In this document: positions 56,946 through 64,000 of the stretch, in pieces | Position numbering within the stretch: the first letter of the stretch is position 1 | How the letters are laid out: every line of letters begins with the position of its first letter | The notes under the pieces: generated by a model | Seen by the model: the letters and a program-made list of their open reading frames with translations, nothing else | The model's database searches: none | What the model was told of the DNA's origin: nothing | Translations under genes and position numbers: made by a program | From: Streptomyces kanamyceticus | Lineage (GTDB): Bacteria > Actinomycetota > Actinomycetes > Streptomycetales > Streptomycetaceae | Assembly: GCF_008704495.1 (NCBI RefSeq) | Contig: NZ_CP023699.1 | Location: 496,001 to 560,000 of the forward strand | Direction: 5' to 3' | Length of the DNA: 64,000 nucleotides

Positions 56946-59900
56946 TCATCCCTTCAGCACGTGCGCGATGAGCGCGTCGGCGTCCATGTCGTCGATCAAT
57001 TCGTCGTCGGGCGATGCGACTTCCGAGTCGGTTGCCGGAGCGCTCGCGGGTATTCGTGCCGGTGGCTCACCGTCGGCCGGGGTCCCGTTGCCGTCCGCCG
57101 GGGCCAGCAGCGTCAGCAGGTGTCGGCTGAGCGTTCCGGCCGCCGGATGGTCGAAGACGAGCGTGGCGGGCAGCGGGATGCCGAGGGCCTCGGCGAGGCG
57201 GTCGCGCAGGCCGAGCGCGGTGAGCGAGTCGACCCCGAGGTCCTTGAACGCCGCGGTGGCCGTGACCGCCCGCGCGTCGGCGTGGCCGAGCAGCGTGGCC
57301 GCGGTGTCACGGACGACGTCGAGCAGAACCTGCTCCTGTTCCTTTCGCGACAGGTCCGGCAGGCGTTCCAGCAGGGAGCCGCCGTCGGCGGCGGACCGCC
57401 GGGCGGGACGCCGGACCGGCCGCCACAGCGGCGAAGGGTCGCCGGGCCGGGGCGGGGTGGTTGCCACGACCACGGCTTCCCCGGTGGCGCACGCCGCGTC
57501 GAGCAGCTCGGTCTGCCGGTCCTCGGCCGCGGTGAACGCCACGGCGGGCAGCCCCTCCGCCCGACGCAGCTCGGCCAGGGCTTCCCACGGCCCCGCCGCC
57601 TCACCGGGCGGAACCACGAGCACGAACGCGGTCAGCGGAAGGTCGCGGGTCAGCCGGTGCAGCTCCCAGGCCGATTCGGCCGCGCCGTGCGCGTGGACGA
57701 CCGCGGTCACCGGGGTCTGGGGCAGCTTGCCCGGCTCGTGGTGGATCACCTCGGCTCCGTGTTCGCTCAGCCGCCGAGCGAGCCCCTCCGAACCGCCGTC
57801 GAGGAGCACGACGTCGCCGTACGGCACCGGAGTCGTGGTTGTCAGGGCCGGGGTGAGGCGTGGCGCTTCGAGGCGTCCCCCGGTCAGTCGCAGGTGTGGC
57901 TCGTCGAGTCGGGCGAGGGCGGCGGCACGGCGGGGCGTCACCGTGTCTCCGGTCTGCACGAGCACGAGCCGTCCCGGTTCGACGGCGTCGAGCAGGGCGG
58001 CGACGGCACCGGCGACGGGTCCGGCCTCGGCGGACACGACCAGCGTGGCGTCGGCGGTCCTCGGGTCGTCAAGAGCGGCACGGACTTCGGCGGGATCGGA
58101 TGCCCTCATGAGGACGACGTCGGGCGAGGTGGCGTCGGGCGAGGCCACATCGGGCAAGGTGGCATCGGACCTCGCGCCGTCGCCCAGGTCGGCGTACCGG
58201 ACGGCTGTGGTGCCGGGTGCCGCGGGAGCCCGTACGCCGGTCCACGTACGCCGGTACAGCCGGACGTCTCCGCCGCGATCCGCCTCGGCGAGGGGCCGGG
58301 TGACGAACGACCCGATCTCCGCGACCAGTTGTCCCAGTTCGTCGGCGATGTGGACGCGGGCACCGCCGTCTCCCGGCACGAACGTGACACGTGCCTTCGC
58401 GGCGCCGCTCGAGTGGACGCGGACCCCGGTGAACGCGAACGGCAGTCGTACCCCCGCGTTCTCGGAGCCCGCGGAGAGGCTGCCCGCCTGGAGCGCGGTG
58501 ACGAGCAGTGCCGGGTGCAGCGTATAGCGGGCGGCGTCCCTGGCGAGGGCGCCGTCGATGGCCACCTCGGCGTAGACGGTGTCGCCGTGGCTCCACGCGG
58601 CGGACATGCCGCGGAACTCGGGGCCGAACTCGTACCCGCCTGCGTCGAGTCGCCGGTAGAACTCCGCGATGTCGATCCGTTCCGCACGCGCGGGGGGCCA
58701 GGGCCCTTCGGCGGTCGCCGACTCGGTCGTGGCGATGGCTGCGTAGCCCGAGGCGTGGCGGGTCCATGTGCTCCCACCGTCCTCCCTGGCGTGGATCCGC
58801 ACGGCGCGGCGTCCGGCGTCGTCGGCCGCCGCGACGGTCACACGTACCTGGACGGCGCCGGTCGCGGGCAGCGCGAGCGGTGTCTCGATGACCAGTTCGT
58901 CGAGCAGGTCGCAGCCCGCTTCGTCGGCGCCGCGCCCGGCCAGCTCCACGAACACGGGCCCGGGCAGCAGCACTTCGCCGTCGACGGTGTGCCCGGCGAG
59001 CCACGGGTGGGTGGCGAGCGAGAGCCGCCCGGTGAGCAGCGCCTCGTCGGAGTCGGGCAGCGCCACGGACGCGGCGAGCAGCGGGTGGTCGACGGCGTCG
59101 AGCCCGAGGCCGGAAGCGTCCGTGCCGGCGGAGGGCTCGATCCAGTAGCGCTCGTGGTGGAACGCGTACGTGGGCAGGTCGTGTGCCGTCCCCGTCGCGG
59201 CGCCGTCCGCCGTCCTCGCGGTGTCGTGTGCCGCCCCCGTCGCGGCGACGACCGTGGGCCAGTCGACGGCCACTCCGACGGTGTGCGCCTTGGCCAGCGA
59301 GTCGAGCAGCCGGTCGGCTCCCCCGCCGCGGCGCAGCGTGCCGACGGTCGTGCCGTTGATCGCGGGCAGCAGCACCGGGTGCGCGCTGACCTCGATGAAC
59401 ACGGTGTCGCCCGGCTCACGGGCGGCGGCCACGGCCGCCGCGAAACCGACGGGGTTGCGCATGTTGCGGAACCAGTACTCGTCGTCGAGCGGCGCGTCGA
59501 TCCAGCGCTCGTCGGCGGTGGAGAACCACGGGATCTCGGGGGCGCGCGAGGTGGTGGCCGCGACGATCCGCTGGAGCTCGTCGTACAGCGGGTCGACGAA
59601 CGGGGTGTGGGTCGGGCAGTCGACGACGAGCCGCGTCACCCAGACGCCGCGGGTCTCGTAGTCGGCGATCAGCGTCTCGACGGCGTCCGGCCGTCCGGAC
59701 ACGATCGTGGTGGCGGTGCCGTTGCGGCCCGCGACCCACACGCCGTCGATGCGTGCGGCGGCCGCCTCGACGTCGGCGGCCGCGAACGCGATCGAACCCA
59801 TCGCGCCGCGCCCTGCGAGCTCGCGCACCAGCAGTGCGCTGCGCAGCGCCACGAGGCGGGCGCCGTCCTCCAACGAGATCGCCCCGGCGACGCAGGCCGC

Positions 59901-62900
59901 GGCGATCTCGCCCTGGGAGTGCCCGATGACGGCGTCCGGACGTACGCCCGCGGCCTCCCACACGGCGGCCAGCGACACCATGACCGCCCAGCACACGGGG
60001 TGCACGACGTCGACGCGGCTCTTCACCGCGGGGTCGTCGAGCATGGCGATCAGGTCCCGCCCGGTGTGCTCGGCCAGGGCGTCCGCGCATTGGCGCATCC
60101 TGGCCGCGAACACCGGGGACTCCGCCATCAGTTTGCGGCCCATGCCGAGCCACTGCGAGCCCTGTCCGGGGAAGACGAAGACGGTACGCGGCGCGGTGAG
60201 CGCCGTGCCCGTGACGACGCCGTCGCCGAGGAGTACGGCGCGGTGCGGGAAGTCCGTACGCGTGGCGAGCAGCGCCGCGGCGACGGCACGCGGGTCGTCG
60301 CCGGGGTGGGTGGCGAGGTGCTCGCGGAGCCGTTGGACCTGACCGTCGACGGCCTCGGAGGTCCGCGCCGAGACGGGCAGTGGTGTGAGCTCCGTGGCGA
60401 ACAGCGATGCGCTGGGCTCCACCACCGGTGAATCCAAGGCCGGTGGCTCTGGAGCCGCGTGGGCTTCGAGGATGACGTGGGCGTTGGTGCCACTGACTCC
60501 GAAGGAGGACACGGCGGCGCGGCGAGGGCCTGTGGTGGCGGGCCAGGGCCGGGCGTCCGTGAGGAGTTCAACACCGCCCGCCGTCCAGTCGACGTGTGAG
60601 GAGGGTGTGTCCACATACAGGGTGCGCGGCAGCGAACCGTGCCGCATCGCCAGGACCATCTTGATGATGCCCGCGACCCCTGCGGCGGCCTGGGTGTGGC
60701 CGATGTTGGACTTCAGCGAACCCAACAGGAGCGGCGTCGCCCGGTCCTGTCCGTACGTCGCGAGGAGCGCGGTCGCCTCGATGGGGTCGCCGAGGCGGGT
60801 GCCGGTGCCGTGCGCCTCGACCGCGTCCACATCCGAGGGCCGGAGGCCCGCGTTCGCGAGGGCCTGGCGGATGACACGTTCCTGGGAGGGCCCGTTGGGC
60901 GCGGAGAGGCCGTTGGAGGCGCCGTCCTGGTTGACGGCGGAGCCCCGTACGACCGCGAGAATACGGTGGCCGCGGCGCTCGGCGTCGGAGAGCCGCTCCA
61001 CGACCAGGACCCCGGAACCCTCGGCGAAAGCGGTACCGTCCGCCGCCTCCGCGAACGCCTTGCAGCGCCCGTCCGGCGCGAGTCCGCGCTGCTGGGAGAA
61101 CTCGACGAACCCACCGGGCGACGCCATCACCGTGACGCCGCCGACCAGCGCGAGCGAGCATTCACCGGTACGCAGCGACTGCCCTGCCTGATGCAGCGCG
61201 ACCAGCGACGACGAACACGCCGTGTCGACCGTGACCGCCGGGCCCTCCAGACCGTAGAAGTACGAAAGACGGCCCGAGAGCACGCTCGTCTGCGTGCCGG
61301 TGGCGCCGAATCCGCCGAGGTCGGTGCCGAGTCCGTATCCGTCGGAGAACGCGCCCATGAACACGCCGGTGTCGCTCCCGCGGAGCGTGCCGGGCACGAT
61401 GCCCGCCTGTTCGAGCGCCTCCCAGGATGTCTCCAGGACGACACGTTGCTGCGGGTCCATCGCGATGGCCTCACGCGGACTGATGCCGAAGAAACCGGCG
61501 TCGAAGTCACCCGCCCCGGACAGGAATCCACCGTGCCGGACCGTCGACGTACCCGGATGCTCCGGATCGGGATCGTAGAGCGCCTCCACATCCCAGCCAC
61601 GGTCCGCGGGGAACGCCGTGATGCCGTCACCGCCCGACTCCAGCAACCGCCACAGGTCCTCAGGAGATGCCACCCCACCCGGCAACCGGCACGCCATGCC
61701 CACGATCGCCAGCGGCTCGTCATGCCCGCCGACCGCGGTCGTGGCGCGGGTCCGCGCCGGTGCCCGGCCGGTCAGCGCGGCGGTCAGCTTCGCCGCGACG
61801 GCTTGTGGCGTCGGGAAGTCGAAGACCGCGGTGGCCGGGAGCCGTACGCCCGTCGCCTCGGTGAACGCGTTGCGCAATCGGACCGCCGTGAGGGAGTCGA
61901 CGCCGAGTTCCTTGAACGTCGCGGTCGCCTCGATCCGCGCGGGTCCTTCGTGGCCGAGCACGGCCGCCGCGCACTCCCGGACGACGGCGAGCGCCGCCTT
62001 CTCCGCATCGGCCGCGGTCAGCCCCGCGATCCGGTCGGCGAGAGCGGAGGCACCGGCCGCGCGGCGCCGCGGGCCCCGGTGCGGCGCCCTGAACAGGGCC
62101 GAACTGCCGAGGCCCGCCGGGTCTGCGGCGACGAGCGCCGCGTCCGGGGACCGCAGCGCCGCGTCGAGCAGCGCGAGACCGCGTTCGGTGCTCAGCGCCG
62201 TGACGCCGTCCCGGCGCATGCGGTCCCCGGCCCCGGCCGTCAGGCCGCTCTCCGGCTCCCAGAGCCCCCAGGCCACGGACAGCGCGGGCAGTCCGGTGGC
62301 CCTGCGCTGTTCGGCCAGTTCGTCGAGGAACGCGTTCGCGGCGGCGTAGTTGCCCTGTCCGGGGCTGCCGAGTACTCCGGCGGCCGAGGAGTAGAGCACG
62401 AACGCCGCGAGGTCCTGGTCCTTCGTGAGTTCGTGCAGGTGCCAGGCTCCGTCGGCCTTCGGACGCAGCACGGTGTCCAGCCGCTCGGGGGTGAGTGCGG
62501 TGAGGACTCCGTCGTCGATGACGGCCGCGGTGTGCACGACGGCCGTGAGGGGGTGCGCGGGGTCGATCCCCGCCAGTGCCGAGGCGAGTTCGTCCCGGTC
62601 GGCGACGTCGCAGGCGAGCGCCGTGACCTCGGCGCCGGGGACGTCGCTCGCCGTGCCGCCGCGCGACAACATCAGCAGACGGCGTACTCCGTAGTGGCCG
62701 ACGAGGTGACGGGCGACGATGCCCGCCAGGGTGCCGGACCCGCCGGTGATGAGGACGGTGCCGTCCGGGTCGAGCGCCGGGGCGTCCCCCGACGGGACCG
62801 CCGGGGTCAGGCGGCGGGCGTACGCCCGGCCTTCGCGCAGCACCACGTGCGGCTCACCGAGCCCGGCGGCCGCCGCGAGGAGCGGGGCGGCGGTGTCCGG

Positions 62901-64000
62901 CTCGGCGTCGACGACGACGATCCGGCCGGGGTGCTCCGCCTGCGCGGTCCTGACCAGACCCGCGGCCGCGGCGGGGGCGAGGCCGGGCCCGGTGTGCACG
63001 GCCAGGACCGCGTCGGCGTACCGGTCGTCGGTGAGGAAGCGCCGCAGCGCGGCCAGCACGTCGGCCCCGAGGTCGCGGGTCTCGGCGAGTGGGGCACCGC
63101 CGGTGCCGTGCGCGGGGAGTATGACGACGTCCGGGACCGCCGGGTCGTCGAGTCCACCGGTCGTCGCGGTGGTGGGCGGCAGTTCCGGTATCTCGGCAAG
63201 GCCGGGCCGCAACAGGCCGGGAACGGCTCCCTCGACGGTCAGGGGACGCCTGCGCACCGCGCCGACGGTGGCGACGGGACTCCCGGTCTCGTCCGCGAGG
63301 TGGACACCGGTGGCGGTGACGGCGACCCGCACTGTCGTGGCACCGGTCGCGTGGACACGGACGTCGTCGAACGCGTACGGAAGGTCGGTGCCTTCCCGGG
63401 TGAGGGCGAGCGCGGCACCGAGCAGCGCCGGGTGCAGGCCGTATCGCTCGACATCGGCGTGCTGCTCGTCGGCGAGGGTCACTTCGGCGTGGACGGCGTC
63501 GTCGTCGGCCCAGGCGGCGCGCGGCCGGGGCAGCGCGGGGCCGTCCGTGTGCCCGGCCCTGGCCAGGCGGTCGGCCAGGTCGCCGACGTCGAACGGCCGG
63601 GCGGTGGCAGGCGGCCACGTCGACGGCATCTCCGGCACGGCCGACGCCGCCCGCGCGGCGCGGGCGAGGATCCCGGTCGCGTGCTCGGTCCACTCTCCCG
63701 TCCCGTGTCGCGCGTGCACGGTGACCGCGCGGCGGCCGTCTTCCCGGGGCGCCGCCACCGTGACGGAGAGCGCGAGCCCGCCGGACTGCGGCAGCGTGAC
63801 CGGGGTGTCCACGGTGAACGTCTCCACGGCGTCGCAGCCCGCTTCGCCGCCCGCCGTGATCGCCAGGTCGAGCAGCACCGCGGCGGACAGCACCGGGATG
63901 CCGTGCACGGAGTGCGCCAGCGGGTCGGTGGCTTCGACCCGGCCGGTGAGCACCAGGTCGCCCGTGCCGGGAACCATGACCGCCGCGGTCAACACCGGGT
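56946..64000 (-). CDS. fkbB: FK506-type polyketide synthase FkbB, C-terminal part (modules 3 end and 4); 5' end outside window
   Basis: The frame is open to the window edge. Visible: a DH-like domain with [10 protein letters not shown] that lacks the final Pro of HxxxGxxxxP (near 63900), KR with GGSGTLAG and YAAANA, ACP (DSL near 61890), then module 4: KS (Cys near 61220), AT (GHSQGE near 59915; CPTH near 59615 in place of YASH or HAFH), DH with intact [10 protein letters not shown], a KR-like region without GGSG or YxxxN (near 57400-57800), ACP (near 57225) and a docking tail [15 protein letters not shown]. Inactive DH in module 3 fits C24-OH, absent KR in module 4 fits the C22 ketone, and the odd AT motif fits allylmalonyl. 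Confidence 0.92.
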   Translation of the reverse strand, partial: PVLTAAVMVPGTGDLVLTGRVEATDPLAHSVHGIPVLSAAVLLDLAITAGGEAGCDAVETFTVDTPVTLPQSGGLALSVTVAAPREDGRRAVTVHARHGTGEWTEHATGILARAARAASAVPEMPSTWPPATARPFDVGDLADRLARAGHTDGPALPRPRAAWADDDAVHAEVTLADEQHADVERYGLHPALLGAALALTREGTDLPYAFDDVRVHATGATTVRVAVTATGVHLADETGSPVATVGAVRRRPLTVEGAVPGLLRPGLAEIPELPPTTATTGGLDDPAVPDVVILPAHGTGGAPLAETRDLGADVLAALRRFLTDDRYADAVLAVHTGPGLAPAAAAGLVRTAQAEHPGRIVVVDAEPDTAAPLLAAAAGLGEPHVVLREGRAYARRLTPAVPSGDAPALDPDGTVLITGGSGTLAGIVARHLVGHYGVRRLLMLSRGGTASDVPGAEVTALACDVADRDELASALAGIDPAHPLTAVVHTAAVIDDGVLTALTPERLDTVLRPKADGAWHLHELTKDQDLAAFVLYSSAAGVLGSPGQGNYAAANAFLDELAEQRRATGLPALSVAWGLWEPESGLTAGAGDRMRRDGVTALSTERGLALLDAALRSPDAALVAADPAGLGSSALFRAPHRGPRRRAAGASALADRIAGLTAADAEKAALAVVRECAAAVLGHEGPARIEATATFKELGVDSLTAVRLRNAFTEATGVRLPATAVFDFPTPQAVAAKLTAALTGRAPARTRATTAVGGHDEPLAIVGMACRLPGGVASPEDLWRLLESGGDGITAFPADRGWDVEALYDPDPEHPGTSTVRHGGFLSGAGDFDAGFFGISPREAIAMDPQQRVVLETSWEALEQAGIVPGTLRGSDTGVFMGAFSDGYGLGTDLGGFGATGTQTSVLSGRLSYFYGLEGPAVTVDTACSSSLVALHQAGQSLRTGECSLALVGGVTVMASPGGFVEFSQQRGLAPDGRCKAFAEAADGTAFAEGSGVLVVERLSDAERRGHRILAVVRGSAVNQDGASNGLSAPNGPSQERVIRQALANAGLRPSDVDAVEAHGTGTRLGDPIEATALLATYGQDRATPLLLGSLKSNIGHTQAAAGVAGIIKMVLAMRHGSLPRTLYVDTPSSHVDWTAGGVELLTDARPWPATTGPRRAAVSSFGVSGTNAHVILEAHAAPEPPALDSPVVEPSASLFATELTPLPVSARTSEAVDGQVQRLREHLATHPGDDPRAVAAALLATRTDFPHRAVLLGDGVVTGTALTAPRTVFVFPGQGSQWLGMGRKLMAESPVFAARMRQCADALAEHTGRDLIAMLDDPAVKSRVDVVHPVCWAVMVSLAAVWEAAGVRPDAVIGHSQGEIAAACVAGAISLEDGARLVALRSALLVRELAGRGAMGSIAFAAADVEAAAARIDGVWVAGRNGTATTIVSGRPDAVETLIADYETRGVWVTRLVVDCPTHTPFVDPLYDELQRIVAATTSRAPEIPWFSTADERWIDAPLDDEYWFRNMRNPVGFAAAVAAAREPGDTVFIEVSAHPVLLPAINGTTVGTLRRGGGADRLLDSLAKAHTVGVAVDWPTVVAATGAAHDTARTADGAATGTAHDLPTYAFHHERYWIEPSAGTDASGLGLDAVDHPLLAASVALPDSDEALLTGRLSLATHPWLAGHTVDGEVLLPGPVFVELAGRGADEAGCDLLDELVIETPLALPATGAVQVRVTVAAADDAGRRAVRIHAREDGGSTWTRHASGYAAIATTESATAEGPWPPARAERIDIAEFYRRLDAGGYEFGPEFRGMSAAWSHGDTVYAEVAIDGALARDAARYTLHPALLVTALQAGSLSAGSENAGVRLPFAFTGVRVHSSGAAKARVTFVPGDGGARVHIADELGQLVAEIGSFVTRPLAEADRGGDVRLYRRTWTGVRAPAAPGTTAVRYADLGDGARSDATLPDVASPDATSPDVVLMRASDPAEVRAALDDPRTADATLVVSAEAGPVAGAVAALLDAVEPGRLVLVQTGDTVTPRRAAALARLDEPHLRLTGGRLEAPRLTPALTTTTPVPYGDVVLLDGGSEGLARRLSEHGAEVIHHEPGKLPQTPVTAVVHAHGAAESAWELHRLTRDLPLTAFVLVVPPGEAAGPWEALAELRRAEGLPAVAFTAAEDRQTELLDAACATGEAVVVATTPPRPGDPSPLWRPVRRPARRSAADGGSLLERLPDLSRKEQEQVLLDVVRDTAATLLGHADARAVTATAAFKDLGVDSLTALGLRDRLAEALGIPLPATLVFDHPAAGTLSRHLLTLLAPADGNGTPADGEPPARIPASAPATDSEVASPDDELIDDMDADALIAHVLKG

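Noticed and set aside
56511..60431. Very long open frame on the plus strand opposite fkbC/fkbB
   Set aside because: It is a high-GC shadow of the PKS genes: the product is Arg/Gly-rich, has no known fold, and the minus frame has clear PKS domains.

Overview
The window is high-GC actinobacterial DNA with the codon habits of Streptomyces: GTG starts, tightly overlapping GTGA/ATGA gene junctions, and a rare TTA leucine codon in one regulator. The right half (about 34.9-64 kb) reads as one arm of a tacrolimus (FK506)-type polyketide locus. The gene order AT-ACP, KS, crotonyl-CoA carboxylase/reductase, acyl-CoA dehydrogenase (tcsA-D, also allA/K/R/D), then fkbG, and on the other strand fkbH-I-J-K-L with the PKS genes fkbC and fkbB, is that of FK506 producers. 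The tcs genes make the allylmalonyl extender unit, which separates FK506 from FK520 producers. fkbG-K make methoxymalonyl-ACP, fkbL makes L-pipecolate, and fkbB/fkbC encode modules that I place as 3-6 by collinearity. The active and inactive reductive domains fit C24-OH, C22 ketone, C19=C20 alkene and C18 methylene.

Layout. 1-7.4 kb: an operon for two secreted, surface-held proteins with a DUF4430-like domain (one also carries two alpha/alpha-toroid regions and an LAxTG sorting signal) plus a complete ECF-type importer (T, fused A-A, S). It looks like a bacterial counterpart of a vitamin-binding surface protein feeding an ECF transporter. 7.6-11.4 kb: a small secreted protein, a stretch of gene wreckage (cytochrome P450, truncated lipoprotein, GW tandem repeat), an MT0933-type antitoxin-like protein and two poorly known genes. 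11.9-20.4 kb: glutamate decarboxylase, an MprF-like DUF2156 membrane protein, a secreted or membrane esterase, a glycosyltransferase stub, a LysE exporter, and a LysR regulator next to an NAD-dependent formate dehydrogenase. 20.5-32.2 kb: accessory genes (GPP34, SDR-TetR pair, TPR protein, HxlR regulator beside a broken FrnE/DsbA gene and an azoreductase, a two-gene membrane unit, DUF1330/LysR pair, lipoprotein and I36 inhibitor) with IS5 and ISL3 transposase scars. 32.2-34.4 kb: an AfsR-like NB-ARC/TPR ATPase without a visible DNA-binding domain, and a DUF6461-like gene, at the edge of the polyketide cluster.

Three biosynthetic genes (tcsC, fkbG, fkbC) each carry one apparent single-base deletion in a GC-rich run. 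Because all three are of the same kind and the flanking protein sequence is otherwise well kept, I regard sequencing or assembly error as more likely than real loss, but this decides whether the cluster is functional. Gene names and products rest on recognition of motifs and gene order from the sequence alone; no database search was run.
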